From positions 1-58,510 of the forward strand of contig NZ_JAFMPN010000023.1 in NCBI RefSeq assembly GCF_017351175.1: 58,510 bases of DNA. Reading direction: 5' to 3'. Below are positions 45,660 through 54,414 of the stretch, in pieces (the stretch's first letter is position 1; the number at the start of each line of letters is the position of its first letter). The position numbers were made by a program, and so were the translations under genes. The stretch comes from Desulfovibrio sp. Huiquan2017. GTDB taxonomy: Bacteria > Desulfobacterota > Desulfovibrionia > Desulfovibrionales > Desulfovibrionaceae. The notes below the pieces were generated by a model. It was given only the letters and a program-made list of their open reading frames with translations. It was not told the origin of the DNA and ran no database searches.

Positions 45660-45681
45660 TACGCCATATAGTTGTGGCGTA
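45660..45681. promoter_or_regulatory. Inverted repeat, candidate activator-binding site for the sigma-54 promoter
   Basis: TACGCCA-8 bp-TGGCGTA with perfect 7-bp arms, about 60-80 bases upstream of the -24 box, the usual location of an enhancer for a sigma-54 activator. The activator gene ends only 8 bases away. The site could instead be a weak transcription end for that gene. Confidence 0.5.
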
Positions 45682-45688
45682 GGGCGAA

Positions 45689-47020
45689 TTATTCGCCCGG
45701 TGCGGGCTCGGCCAGGAGGCGCCGCAGGGTATCCTTGGTGATGCCCAGTTCGCGGCTGGCGGCCATGCGTTTGCCGTTGTTGCGGCGTACCGCCTGGCGG
45801 GCGGCGCGCCGCTTGATGGCGTCCATGGTCCCGCTTAGCCCGGCGGACGCGGCCCGGCGTCCGGCCTTGGGCTGGAGATATTCCGGGAGGTGCTCCATCT
45901 GGATGAACCCGTCGGGGCAGAGGATGAAGGCGTATTCGAGGATGTTTTCCAGCTCGCGCACGTTGCCCGGATAGTCGTGGCGCATGAGCACGTGCAGGGC
46001 GTCCTCGCTGACGCCCTTGATGGCCTTGTTGCGCAGCCCGTTGAACTCTTCGAGGAAGTGGTCGATGAGCAGGGGCAGGTCCTCCTGACGTTCGGTCAGG
46101 GGCGGCAGGGTCAGAGTGACCACGTTGAGGCGGTAGAACAGGTCCTGGCGGAAGGCCCCTTCGGCCACGGCGTCTTCGAGATCGCGGTTGGTGGCGGCCA
46201 CCACGCGCACATCGGCATGGACCGGGGCCACGCCGCCCAGCGGTTCGAAGGTCTTTTCCTGGAGAAAGCGCAACAACTTGACCTGAAGGTTGCGGGGCAT
46301 GTCTCCTATTTCGTCCAGGAAAACCGTGCCGCCGTCAGCTTGTTCGAACCGGCCCGGCTTGTCCGTGCGCGCGTCGGTGAAGGCGCCCGCCTTGTAGCCG
46401 AACAGTTCGGATTCCAGGAGGGCGTCGGGCAGGGCTCCGCAGTTTACGGCCACGAACGGGCCGTCCTTGCGCGGGCTCAGGGAGTGGATGGCCCGGGCGA
46501 AAAGCTCCTTGCCCGTGCCGCTTTGGCCGAGCAGCAGGGTGGTGGCTTCGGACTGGCTGATCTGCGGCAGAATGCGGAAGATCTTTTCCAGGGCCTGGCT
46601 TCGGCCCACGATGTTTTCGAAACGGTAGATGTCCTTGGCCTGCTGCCGCGAGACATGGATATCGGTCAGGTCGCGGAAGGTCTCCACGCCGCCGATGACC
46701 ACACCGCGCCCGTCCTTGAGGGGCGAGGCCGAAATGGAGATGGGCAGGGTGGTGCCGTCCGAACGGACGATGAAGATGGACTTGTTGACGATGCGCCCGC
46801 CCTGGCGCAGGCACGACCGGATGGCGCACTGGCCGTCGCACAGGGACGAACGGAACACGTCCCAACATTTACGGTTCAGGGCGTCGGCCTCGGATATGCC
46901 GGTGATGCGTTGGGCGGCCTCGTTGAAATAGGTCACGTTCCAGTCGGTGTCCACGGTGAATAGCCCGTCGGCGATGGAGGCGAACACGGCCTCAAGCGGC
47001 AAGTCTTTGGGAAAGGGCAT
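45689..47020 (-). CDS. Sigma-54-dependent activator with Cys-containing PAS domain
   Basis: A 443-residue regulator. The N-terminal PAS domain (about 8-125) contains C-W-D-V-F-R-S-S-L-C-D-G-Q-C-A-I-R-S-C, four clustered Cys that could be redox-active or bind a cluster. The AAA+ domain (about 140-370) has Walker A LLGQSGTGKELFA, Walker B GGTVFLDEIGD and GNVRELENILEY. The sigma-54 contact motif is GAFTDA instead of GAFTGA. The end is a Fis-type helix-turn-helix (MAASRELGITKDTLRRLL). It probably drives the adjacent NifX-like/mrp operon from the sigma-54 promoter just downstream. Confidence 0.93.
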   Translation of the reverse strand: MPFPKDLPLEAVFASIADGLFTVDTDWNVTYFNEAAQRITGISEADALNRKCWDVFRSSLCDGQCAIRSCLRQGGRIVNKSIFIVRSDGTTLPISISASPLKDGRGVVIGGVETFRDLTDIHVSRQQAKDIYRFENIVGRSQALEKIFRILPQISQSEATTLLLGQSGTGKELFARAIHSLSPRKDGPFVAVNCGALPDALLESELFGYKAGAFTDARTDKPGRFEQADGGTVFLDEIGDMPRNLQVKLLRFLQEKTFEPLGGVAPVHADVRVVAATNRDLEDAVAEGAFRQDLFYRLNVVTLTLPPLTERQEDLPLLIDHFLEEFNGLRNKAIKGVSEDALHVLMRHDYPGNVRELENILEYAFILCPDGFIQMEHLPEYLQPKAGRRAASAGLSGTMDAIKRRAARQAVRRNNGKRMAASRELGITKDTLRRLLAEPAPGE

Positions 47021-47138
47021 AGCGTCACCCTACAGCCGGGCGTTCGGCTTGCCAATAAAAACCGGGCGAAAAATTCGCCTGGCAGCCAAGGAGGCCGTCC
47101 CGTGGAGGGAAAGGAGTCCGAAGCGTCCGACCGCGGAG

Positions 47139-48146
47139 CTAGTCGGCCTTCGGCTGCATGAAATCCGCGATGTATCGGTAGAGCCTTTCATGGATGTCCC
47201 TCCGGTCGCTCCCGTAGTCCATGCAGACGAACTGCGCGTCCTCCTCGGCCAGGATTTTCAGCGCGCCGGGCTTGCAGATCTGCATGAAACTGAAGTGCGA
47301 GGCCTGCGCTATTTCCCGGTAGGCGATGTTGGACGGTAAATCGGGCAATCGGGGGTAGAAGTGGGTGGAGGGCGGAATGTTCTGGTCCTTGCCCGCGCCG
47401 ATGATCAGGACCGGGATGGTGATGCCTTGAAGGGACTGCGGGGTAAACGACTCGACGAATCCCGGCGCGATGGCCACAGTCTTGGTGAAGCGCGCATCTC
47501 TCAGGCCCTGTTCGGCCAGGCTGAAGTCCCGGTCCGTGAGTCCGGTTAGGACGGGGCGAAAATAGCGGCATGACCCGTCCTGGTTCGCCGCACAGAAATC
47601 GATGAAGCGGCGCAGGTCGAGCCGGGCGCCGGCCAGGGCCAGAGCGCTGTATCCGCCAAGGGAATAGCCGACCGCGAAGACCCTGCCGGGATCGATGTCG
47701 TCCTTGAACCGGGAGCGCAGCATCTCGTCCACCAGGAATCCCGCGTCCAGGGGCTGGTCCCAGGCGCGGAGGATCGAGACCGGGGTCGCGTCGCCCGAGG
47801 TGTATCCCGGATGGTTTGCCGCGCAGACCACGGCCCCGTTCTCCGCGAGGCGGGCCGCCAGCCAGGAGAGGTTTCTCCAGTTGCCCGTGGTGCCGTGGAG
47901 CAGGATATACAGGGGATACTTCCCGTGCCGTATGATGCCGTCCACGACGGCGTCGTGCCCTTCGAACACCGCGTTTTCCGCATGGCGCGCAACAAGGCCG
48001 CCGTCGCAGGGATACCAGATGTGGGTTTCAAGCGTCCTTCCCCGCCGGGCGTCGTTGAAGGTGGTTTTGACCATGCCCACCCCAGCCTGCGCGGGGGCGA
48101 TCCAGAACACGCACAGGACCAGTGCGAGGAGCGTCGACCTGTTCAT
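47139..48146 (-). CDS. Secreted alpha/beta hydrolase (dienelactone-hydrolase / PAF-acetylhydrolase-like)
   Basis: A 335-residue protein with a signal peptide (about 1-21, cleaved after AQA). It shows LYILLHGTTGNWRN (oxyanion loop), VCAANHPGYTSGDATP, and the nucleophile elbow AVGYSLGGYSALAL (about residue 164). HFSFMQ near residue 290 may supply the catalytic His. Predicted esterase or lipase in the periplasm; substrate unknown. The start at 48146 begins the signal peptide and GGAG lies upstream. A hypBA terminator precedes it on the same strand. Confidence 0.85.
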   Translation of the reverse strand: MNRSTLLALVLCVFWIAPAQAGVGMVKTTFNDARRGRTLETHIWYPCDGGLVARHAENAVFEGHDAVVDGIIRHGKYPLYILLHGTTGNWRNLSWLAARLAENGAVVCAANHPGYTSGDATPVSILRAWDQPLDAGFLVDEMLRSRFKDDIDPGRVFAVGYSLGGYSALALAGARLDLRRFIDFCAANQDGSCRYFRPVLTGLTDRDFSLAEQGLRDARFTKTVAIAPGFVESFTPQSLQGITIPVLIIGAGKDQNIPPSTHFYPRLPDLPSNIAYREIAQASHFSFMQICKPGALKILAEEDAQFVCMDYGSDRRDIHERLYRYIADFMQPKAD

Positions 48147-48202
48147 GGGGTTCTCCTTGGCGGTTTGCCGGAGCATAGGCGAGGCGTCGCGGAGGGGTAA
48201 AG

Positions 48203-48230
48203 AAAAAAGGCCGCCCTAATGGGCGGCCCC
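48203..48230 (-). terminator. Terminator of the hypA-hypB operon
   Basis: On the minus strand GGCCGCCC-ATTA-GGGCGGCC is followed by TTTTTTC, 25 bases beyond the hypB stop. A perfect 8-bp stem with a 4-base loop. Confidence 0.9.
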
Positions 48231-48254
48231 GGGAAAAGCGGTTTCGCGGTGGAT

Positions 48255-48914
48255 CTACAGCTTTTCGGCGCGCTTCTTGCGAAGCCAGGCGTACCATTGC
48301 TCCATGTTTTCGCCGGTGCGGGCGGAGATGGGCATGACCTGGATGTCCTTGTTCAGCTTCTTGGCGTGGGCCTCGGCCTTGTTCAGGTCGAAGTCCACGT
48401 AGGGCAGCAGGTCGGTCTTGTTCAGGAGCATGACCGCGGAAATGTGGAACATGAACGGGTATTTCTCGGGCTTGTCGTCGCCCTCGGTCACGGACAGCAG
48501 GGTGACCTTGTAGTCTTCGCCCACGTTGAATTCGGCCGGGCAGACCAGGTTGCCCACGTTCTCCACGAAGAGGATGTCCAGTCCGTCGGTGTCGATGGCC
48601 TTGAGCGCGTCCATGACCATGCCGGAATCCAGGTGGCAGCCGCCTTCGGTGTTGATCTGCACGGCCTGGGCGCCGGTGGCGGCCACGCGCTGGGCGTCGT
48701 TGTCGGTCTGGAGGTCGCCTTCGATGACGGCCATCTTGAACTCGTCCTTGAGGTCGGTCAGGGTGCGTTCGAGCAGAGTTGTCTTGCCCGCGCCCGGCGA
48801 ACTCATCAGGTTCAGGCAGAGGATTTTCTTGACCCGGAAATTATTTTGCAGCTCGTCGGCCAGGCGGTCGTTGGCCTCGAGGACGTTGCGGACTATGGTC
48901 ACTTCCTTGGACAT
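48255..48914 (-). CDS. hypB: Hydrogenase nickel-incorporation GTPase HypB
   Basis: A 219-residue GTPase that drives nickel insertion into [NiFe] hydrogenases. LMSSPGAGKTTLLERTL is the P-loop; EGDLQTDNDAQRV and NTEGGCHLDSGMV bear metal-linked Cys/His; LLNKTDLLPYVDFD holds the NKxD guanine motif. There is no N-terminal His-rich nickel store, so this is the short form. Start at ATG 48914 was chosen because AAGGAG is upstream at the right distance; a GTG two codons earlier overlaps that site. hypA lies 15 bases upstream in the same operon. Confidence 0.97.
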   Translation of the reverse strand: MSKEVTIVRNVLEANDRLADELQNNFRVKKILCLNLMSSPGAGKTTLLERTLTDLKDEFKMAVIEGDLQTDNDAQRVAATGAQAVQINTEGGCHLDSGMVMDALKAIDTDGLDILFVENVGNLVCPAEFNVGEDYKVTLLSVTEGDDKPEKYPFMFHISAVMLLNKTDLLPYVDFDLNKAEAHAKKLNKDIQVMPISARTGENMEQWYAWLRKKRAEKL

Positions 48915-48929
48915 GGTCACTCCTTGTCG

Positions 48930-49286
48930 TTATTGCTGGTCGTCCACTTCGATGGAGTCGATGAGCAGTTCTTTCCCTTCCAGCACCGTGTGGCCCAGCA
49001 GGGCCTCGCACTTGGGGCAGGGCATGCACCGGGTATGGTCCGGGCTGAATACCTCGCCGCATTCGCCGCAGGCCACCTTTACGGGCACCTCGATGATTTC
49101 AAGCTCGGCCCCGTCAAATTCGCCGCCGGGAATGAGCGCTTCCCAGGCGAATTGCAGGGATTCCGTGACCACTCCGGCCAATTGGCCGTTTTTCAGGGTC
49201 ACTTTCGTGAGCTTCTGGCCGTCGTATTTGACCATCTCTTCGCGCAGGATGCCGAGGATGGATTCGACAATCGACATTTCATGCAT
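48930..49286 (-). CDS. hypA: Hydrogenase nickel-insertion accessory protein HypA
   Basis: A 118-residue protein with the defining N-terminus MHEMSIVESIL (His2 binds nickel) and a zinc site CGECGEVF ... CPKCEALLG. It hands nickel to the hydrogenase with HypB. Other hyp genes and the hydrogenase are outside the window. A frame extends 20 codons upstream, but the MHEMS start is the family start. Confidence 0.97.
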   Translation of the reverse strand: MHEMSIVESILGILREEMVKYDGQKLTKVTLKNGQLAGVVTESLQFAWEALIPGGEFDGAELEIIEVPVKVACGECGEVFSPDHTRCMPCPKCEALLGHTVLEGKELLIDSIEVDDQQ

Positions 49287-49499
49287 GGCTGAGAGCACTA
49301 CACCGAAATACCGGCGGGGGCAAGACGGCCGGCGCCGTTTTTCCACGTGTCGGACCGTTGAAACAGCCGCCCTTCCAGCTGGAAACCTCCATGTATCCGG
49401 TCGGTTGCGCGCCGCTGCGCGGCAAGGTTTAAAAACCCCGCCGAAAAGTGCCGGTATTGGTTGACTTGGCGGTCAGTTCGGCCTTATGGCTAAAGCCAA

Positions 49500-49643
49500 C
49501 TTGTTCTCAGGGCGGGGTGGAAGTCCCCACCGGCGGTGATCTGGCTTGCCAGTGAGCCCGCGAGCGCCCCTCCGGGTGGAGGGGGACCAGCAGACCCGGT
49601 GCGAATCCGGGGCCGACGGTAACAGTCCGGAATGAAGAGAATG
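49500..49643 (+). ncRNA. FMN riboswitch (RFN element)
   Basis: The RFN conserved blocks occur in order: CAGGGCGGGGTG, AAGTCCCCACCGGCGGT, AGTGAGCCCGCGAGCG, GACCCGGTGCGAATCCGGGGCCGACGGT and AGTCCGG-ATG-AAGAGAA. The element folds as a multi-branch junction that binds FMN. It precedes ribB by about 130 bases and should lower its expression when FMN is plentiful. A CCCGCCG...CGGCGGG hairpin at about 49676-49708 lies between and could be part of the expression platform. Confidence 0.96.
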
Positions 49644-49771
49644 AGGCAGTCCAGCAATCCCTTGCCCGGCGTTACCCCGCCGTGGACAGTGGTTGCCGCG
49701 GCGGGTGCCTGTGCGTCCGTTCGCCTGTCTATGCGCCCTGATTCATTCATAATCCTTAATCAAGGAGATTC

Positions 49772-50509
49772 ATGATGGATCAGCCAATCCTCAAACAGTT
49801 CGGTGGCCCGATTTCGCGGGTCGAGAAAGCGCTCAAGGCCCTTCGCAAGGGGCAGGGCGTCCTGGTTACGGACAATGCCGACCGGGAAAACGAAGGCGAC
49901 CTCATCTTTGCCGCCGAGACCCTGACCGTCCCCCAGATGGCCATGCTCATCCGCGAGTGCAGCGGCATCGTTTGCCTTTGCCTGACCGAGGCGAAGATCC
50001 GATCCTTGGGTCTGCCCATGATGGTCGAAAACAACACCAGCGCGTACAACACGGCCTTCACCATCTCCATCGAGGCGGCCGAGGGCGTGACCACCGGCGT
50101 GTCCGCGGCGGATCGGGTGACCACGGTCAAGGCGGCCATCGCGCCCGATGCCTCGCCCGCGAGCCTGAACAGCCCGGGTCACGTCTTCCCGCTGGCGGCC
50201 CGGCCGCGCGGCGTGCTCGAACGCGGCGGCCACACCGAGGCCACCGTGGACTTGAACCGTCTGGCCGGACTGTCGCCGTGCGGCGTGCTCTGCGAGCTGA
50301 CCAACCCGGACGGGACCATGGCCAAGCTGCACGAGATCGTGGCCTTCGCCATCAAGCATCAAATGGCCATGTGCACGGTTCAGGATATCATCGCCTACCG
50401 CGAGCACATCGGCGACATCGACGCCGAGATGGTCATGCCCGAGAACGCCTCGGCCGTGTCCAAACCGACCATGATGTTCCCCCGCAGCACCTTCGCCACG
50501 GGCCGCTAG
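49772..50509 (+). CDS. ribB: 3,4-dihydroxy-2-butanone-4-phosphate synthase (RibB)
   Basis: A 245-residue enzyme turning ribulose 5-phosphate into the four-carbon unit of riboflavin. [17 protein letters not shown] is the acidic metal/active-site loop, [11 protein letters not shown] follows, then [21 protein letters not shown] and [11 protein letters not shown]. There is no fused GTP cyclohydrolase II, unlike RibBA proteins. AAGGAG is upstream of two in-frame ATGs (49772, 49775); either may be used. Regulation is by the FMN riboswitch in its leader. Confidence 0.96.
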   Translation: MMDQPILKQFGGPISRVEKALKALRKGQGVLVTDNADRENEGDLIFAAETLTVPQMAMLIRECSGIVCLCLTEAKIRSLGLPMMVENNTSAYNTAFTISIEAAEGVTTGVSAADRVTTVKAAIAPDASPASLNSPGHVFPLAARPRGVLERGGHTEATVDLNRLAGLSPCGVLCELTNPDGTMAKLHEIVAFAIKHQMAMCTVQDIIAYREHIGDIDAEMVMPENASAVSKPTMMFPRSTFATGR

Positions 50510-50551
50510 GCCATAGACCGACAACCTCAACCTTCTCCTCCTGAAAAACGA

Positions 50552-50585
50552 GGCCCCGGCAGTTTTCGCCTGCCGGGGCCTTTTC
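50552..50585 (+). terminator. Terminator after ribB
   Basis: GGCCCCGGCAG-TTTTCGC-CTGCCGGGGCC followed by TTTTCC. An 11-bp perfect stem placed 43 bases beyond the ribB stop. Confidence 0.88.
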
Positions 50586-50598
50586 CGTCGTTCGCCCG

Positions 50599-51270
50599 TC
50601 AGGGCGCGGCGGGTTGGCCCGTGGCCCATCCGGCGTACAGGGGGACCGGCGTGGTCGTGGTCAGTGGATGAAGCCTGCCGGGCTTGGCCGCGACGCCGTA
50701 GAGGGCGGCGAAATCCGCGTACTCGTCGAACCGCTGTCGAACCGGGCTGAAGGAATGGATCAGCAGGATCGCAGCCCGGGCGTGGAAGCGCTCGGCCTCG
50801 ATGAGGGCCGATGCCGCGCGGTGCAGGAGCTGGTAGCGCACGGGTTCCGGCGGTCCGCCGGGCAGCCCGAGGGTCTTCAACAGGTGGGCCAAACGTTGCC
50901 GCTTGCCGGGGGAGGCGTCTCGTAGCCAGTGGCCCAGAGTCGGGCCGAAGGCCTCGGATGCCTTGCCCTCGACCATGATCGCGGCCAGTCCCGCCCGGTT
51001 CCGGGCCAGGACGAAGAGGTCGTTTTGCGACGGCCGGCCGCCGCCGGGCAGGGCCACGGCGTATTCGGGGATGGCCAGGACCATGTCCAGATCCGCGAGG
51101 GCCGGTTCGCTCCCGAGCAGGGCCGCGACTTCCGGGGGCCAACCCGAGGCGTTCTCCCAGGCCAGGGCCAGTTCCAGGGCCGAGTGCCCGTTTTTCCAGT
51201 GCCTGTCGGGCGCGGCCAGGAGCGCGCGCCAATCTTCGGGGGAAAGGGTGGGACGGAAAATTCGGTGCAT
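50599..51270 (-). CDS. Hypothetical protein with a possible nuclease-fold E-x-K motif
   Basis: A 223-residue soluble protein. A central part reads NDLFVLAR ... AAIMVEGKASEAFG, where an Asp, then E-G-K about 15-20 residues later, recalls PD-(D/E)xK-type nuclease cores; the N-terminal half has helical HWKNGHSALELALAWENA. The C-terminus is Pro/Gly-rich. It may belong to the DUF6946 group, but I am not sure. Start at 51270 has AAGGAG nine bases upstream. It is convergent with ribB, and its promoter region faces ilvD. Confidence 0.65.
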   Translation of the reverse strand: MHRIFRPTLSPEDWRALLAAPDRHWKNGHSALELALAWENASGWPPEVAALLGSEPALADLDMVLAIPEYAVALPGGGRPSQNDLFVLARNRAGLAAIMVEGKASEAFGPTLGHWLRDASPGKRQRLAHLLKTLGLPGGPPEPVRYQLLHRAASALIEAERFHARAAILLIHSFSPVRQRFDEYADFAALYGVAAKPGRLHPLTTTTPVPLYAGWATGQPAAP

Positions 51271-51433
51271 GGGTATCGCTCCTTGAAGGGGGGTCACGCT
51301 TCCCTTCCCTTACGGACATACGGGCTTGCCCAAAAGCGCGCAACAGGGGGCGTGGAAAGTGAAAAACGTTGACAGGCTGCCCCATCGGTAGTGAACTGGC
51401 TGCCCGAATTTCCGTAACCCGAGAGGTATTTCG

Positions 51434-53095
51434 ATGCGTAGCAAGAAGATGACTGGTGGATTGGAGAAGGCCCCGCACCGTTCGCTGCTGTATGCGAGCG
51501 GGTTGACCAAGGAAGAGATGGACAGGCCCTTGATCGGCGTGTGCAATGCCCAGAACGAGATTATCCCCGGTCACGTGCATTTGGACACCATCGCCGAGGC
51601 CGTCAAGGCGGGCATCCGCATGGCGGGCGGCACTCCGCTCGAATTTCCGTCCATCGGCGTGTGCGACGGCCTGGCCATGAATCACGAGGGCATGAAGATG
51701 TCCCTGCCCAGCCGCGAGATCATCGCCGATTCCGTGGAGATCATGGCCACGGCGCATCCCTTCGACGCCATCGTCTGCATTCCCAACTGCGACAAGATCG
51801 TGCCCGGCATGCTCATGGCCATGCTGCGCCTGAACATCCCGGCCGTGCTCGTGTCCGGCGGCCCCATGCTGGCCGGGCACAAGAAGACCTCGGATCTGAT
51901 CACCGTGTTCGAGGGCGTGGGCAAGGTCCGCGCGGGCATGATGACCGAGGAAGAGCTGGAGGAGTACACCGCCGGGGCCTGCCCCACCTGCGGTTCCTGT
52001 TCGGGCATGTTCACGGCCAACTCCATGAACTGTCTGGCCGAGTCCATCGGCCTGGCCCTGCCCGGCAACGGCACCATTCCGGCGGTCATGTCCGCCCGCA
52101 CCCGGCTGGCCAAGAAGGCGGGCATGCAGGTCATGGAAATGCTTGAGCGCAACATCCGGCCGCGCGACATCGTCACCGAGAAGTCCGTGCACAACGCCGT
52201 GACCATGGACATGGCCCTGGGCTGTTCCACCAACACCACTTTGCACCTGCCCGCTCTGTTTGCCGAGGCCAATCTCAATCTTTCCCTTGAGATGTTCAAC
52301 GAAATTAGCATGAAGACGCCGAACCTGTGCAAGCTCGCCCCGGCCGGTCCGCATTATATGGAAGACTTGAACGAGTCCGGTGGCATCCCCGGCGTCATGT
52401 CCGAGCTGGTCAAGAAGGACTTGCTCAACCTCGACGTCATGACCGTGACCGGCAAGACGCTGGGTGAGAACCTGAAGGACCTGGACGCGCATGTGACCAA
52501 TCACGAGATCGTCCGGCCCATCGACAACCCGTATTCCCAGGAAGGCGGCATTGCCATCCTGTACGGCAACATCGCCCCCGAAGGCTGCTGCGTGAAGCAG
52601 TCCGCCGTGGCCCCGGAAATGATGCGCAATACCGGCACGGCGCGGGTCTTCAACAGCGAGGAGGAAGGCGTGGCCGCCATTCTGGGCAATGAGATCAAGC
52701 CCGGCGACGTGGTCGTCATTCTCTACGAAGGGCCCAAGGGCGGCCCCGGCATGCGCGAGATGCTCACGCCGACCTCGGCCATTTCCGGCATGGGCCTGGG
52801 CGAGTCCGTGGCGTTGATCACCGACGGCCGGTTCTCCGGCGGCACGCGCGGCGCAGCCATCGGCCACATTTCGCCCGAGGCGGCTTCGGGTGGCCCGGTG
52901 GGCCTGATCCGCGAAGGCGACAGGATCGAGATCGATATTCCGGCCCGCAAGATCAACCTGCTGGTGGACGAGGCCGAACTGGCCGAGCGCAAGAAAACCT
53001 ACAAGCCCGTGGTCAAGGATGTCCAATCGCCGTTTTTGCGGCGCTACGCCAAGCTGGTCACCTCGGCCTCGCGTGGCGCGGTCTACGAGAAATAG
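51434..53095 (+). CDS. ilvD: Dihydroxy-acid dehydratase (IlvD)
   Basis: A 553-residue Fe-S dehydratase of valine/isoleucine synthesis, converting dihydroxy acids to 2-keto acids. Cluster Cys are in [13 protein letters not shown] (about residue 36), [12 protein letters not shown] (about 119) and [18 protein letters not shown] (about 185). The C-terminal swivel domain holds [15 protein letters not shown]. Length is typical. A strong hairpin with T-run follows. Confidence 0.97.
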   Translation: MRSKKMTGGLEKAPHRSLLYASGLTKEEMDRPLIGVCNAQNEIIPGHVHLDTIAEAVKAGIRMAGGTPLEFPSIGVCDGLAMNHEGMKMSLPSREIIADSVEIMATAHPFDAIVCIPNCDKIVPGMLMAMLRLNIPAVLVSGGPMLAGHKKTSDLITVFEGVGKVRAGMMTEEELEEYTAGACPTCGSCSGMFTANSMNCLAESIGLALPGNGTIPAVMSARTRLAKKAGMQVMEMLERNIRPRDIVTEKSVHNAVTMDMALGCSTNTTLHLPALFAEANLNLSLEMFNEISMKTPNLCKLAPAGPHYMEDLNESGGIPGVMSELVKKDLLNLDVMTVTGKTLGENLKDLDAHVTNHEIVRPIDNPYSQEGGIAILYGNIAPEGCCVKQSAVAPEMMRNTGTARVFNSEEEGVAAILGNEIKPGDVVVILYEGPKGGPGMREMLTPTSAISGMGLGESVALITDGRFSGGTRGAAIGHISPEAASGGPVGLIREGDRIEIDIPARKINLLVDEAELAERKKTYKPVVKDVQSPFLRRYAKLVTSASRGAVYEK

Positions 53096-53117
53096 CCGGG
53101 CGGAACACGCCAATGAA

Positions 53118-53153
53118 GAAGCCGGTTCGGGGTTGCCCGAACCGGCTTTTTTT
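53118..53153 (+). terminator. Terminator after ilvD
   Basis: AGCCGGTTCGGG-GTTG-CCCGAACCGGCT, a perfect 12-bp stem, followed by TTTTTTTC. It is also the downstream boundary of the convergent solute-binding-protein gene. Confidence 0.92.
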
Positions 53154-53158
53154 CGTGC

Positions 53159-53962
53159 TCAGCGTCCCGCCCCGCGCCACGGGATCCGCTCGTCCATGGG
53201 CGGTTCCATGCCTGGGTACCAGCGGTGCAGGATCGCGGCGAAGGTCCCGTCTTCGCGCATGGAGCGGAAGGCCTGCCGCCATGCGGTTGCGGTGTCGGAC
53301 GCGGTCTTGGGCGACAGGGCCAAATACAGGTCCACTTCCGTGAGTTCGAAGACCGGCTCGAAGTTGTCCGGATTGACTCCCGCCGCCTCGGACATGGCCG
53401 CCAGCCCACTGTTGCTGCCCACGATGAGGTCCAGCCTGCCGTATTCCAGCTTGCGGTAGTTGGTCGCGTTGTTCGCGGATCGCTCCAGATTGGTGAAGCC
53501 CAGAGACATAAGGTAATGGTCCCGGGCGTCGTCGATGTAGGTGCCGATGGACCGGACCTTGCGCGCGTCGTCCAGGCTGTTGATGGTGATGCCAGATCCC
53601 TTGCGCGCCAGGAAATACCACTTCACGCGGAAGATCGGTCCCACCCAGTGGAAATGCTCTTCCCGCTCCCGGGTCCGGACGACCGGACACAGGATTACGT
53701 TCGGCCTGTCCTGGGCCACGTTGATGGCCCGGGCCCAAGGCATGAGCTCGATGGGCGTCTCGGTTCCCGTTCGGTGCATGATTTCCCGCACGATATCCAC
53801 CGCCCATCCGGCTGATTCGCCGTCCCGGTTCATTGCCGCCAGCCCGAGGGGTTCGACGAGCACTCGGAGATCGCCGGATTCGGACGCCCAGGGCGTGCCC
53901 GGGAGCAACAGGAGGCCCGACGCGAGGAGGCATGCCGGGAAGAATCGTGAGAGGAATCGCAT
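53159..53962 (-). CDS. Periplasmic solute-binding protein (family 3-like)
   Basis: A 267-residue protein with a signal peptide (about 1-26, WASESG). The fold follows the amino-acid-type family 3 binding proteins used by ABC transporters or sensor kinases: LRVLVEPLGLAAMN, GWAVDIVREIM, ELMPWARAINVAQDRPNVILCPVVRT and SIGTYIDDARDHYL. No permease or ATPase is adjacent, so it may be an orphan receptor. Ligand unknown. The start at 53962 begins the signal peptide; an upstream frame start adds a nonsecretory extension. Confidence 0.85.
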   Translation of the reverse strand: MRFLSRFFPACLLASGLLLLPGTPWASESGDLRVLVEPLGLAAMNRDGESAGWAVDIVREIMHRTGTETPIELMPWARAINVAQDRPNVILCPVVRTREREEHFHWVGPIFRVKWYFLARKGSGITINSLDDARKVRSIGTYIDDARDHYLMSLGFTNLERSANNATNYRKLEYGRLDLIVGSNSGLAAMSEAAGVNPDNFEPVFELTEVDLYLALSPKTASDTATAWRQAFRSMREDGTFAAILHRWYPGMEPPMDERIPWRGAGR

Positions 53963-54414
53963 GGGCTGACGAATACCAGGGAAATGATTTTCCCGCATCC
54001 GTAAATTACGCGGTGGGATGCCCGACCCGAAAACGAGAAAGGCCTCCTTGCGGAGGCCTGTGATTTTCTCGGTGCAAAAGAAGGAAGATACTTTCTTTAT
54101 AGCATCGATCGTGCCAGGACGATGGTAGTGGTGGATAAAATTTTTTTATCCTTTAATATTAAAGTATTAGATGCTAGCTATTGGCCCGTTCTCGAGCGCC
54201 ATTTTGTCGGCGCGCGGTACAAGAATTTTGCTTTTCCCGCCCGAAGCAGGGCAGGGGGCCAAATTTTTAAACCGGCTGTCTTCATGATGCAATACGCGAA
54301 AGCTATATCGCGATCACATTGTTTTTATGAATGTTTTGTGAAGATCAGGAAGCTGTGACTAAAGACTTCAAAGCGCATGTGTGATATGTAGGTCTTAACC
54401 AATAGGGGGAAATC
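53963..54414. other. AT-rich intergenic region with stacked inverted repeats
   Basis: About 450 bases between two divergent genes. It contains a GGCCTCC-TTGC-GGAGGCC hairpin (54043-54060), then two adjacent A/T inverted repeats, GATAAAA-TTT-TTTTATC (54133-54149) and CTTTAATATTAAAG (54150-54163). A 78-codon open frame from 54122 has no ribosome-binding site and odd composition, so I do not call it a gene. The promoter of the downstream chemoreceptor probably lies here. Confidence 0.55.

Noticed and set aside
47038..47054. Minus-strand TTGGCAAGCCGAACGCC as a sigma-54 promoter of the activator gene
   Set aside because: GG and GC are spaced correctly, but other positions do not match and the start site would fall almost on the ribosome-binding site of the gene.
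49760..53113. A 1117-codon minus-strand open frame opposite ribB and ilvD
   Set aside because: It runs antisense through two known genes and two terminators, with no domain recognised.
54122..54358. 78-codon open frame in the AT-rich region
   Set aside because: No ribosome-binding site, unusual amino-acid mix, and it overlaps inverted repeats. I treat it as non-coding, though a lost gene is possible.
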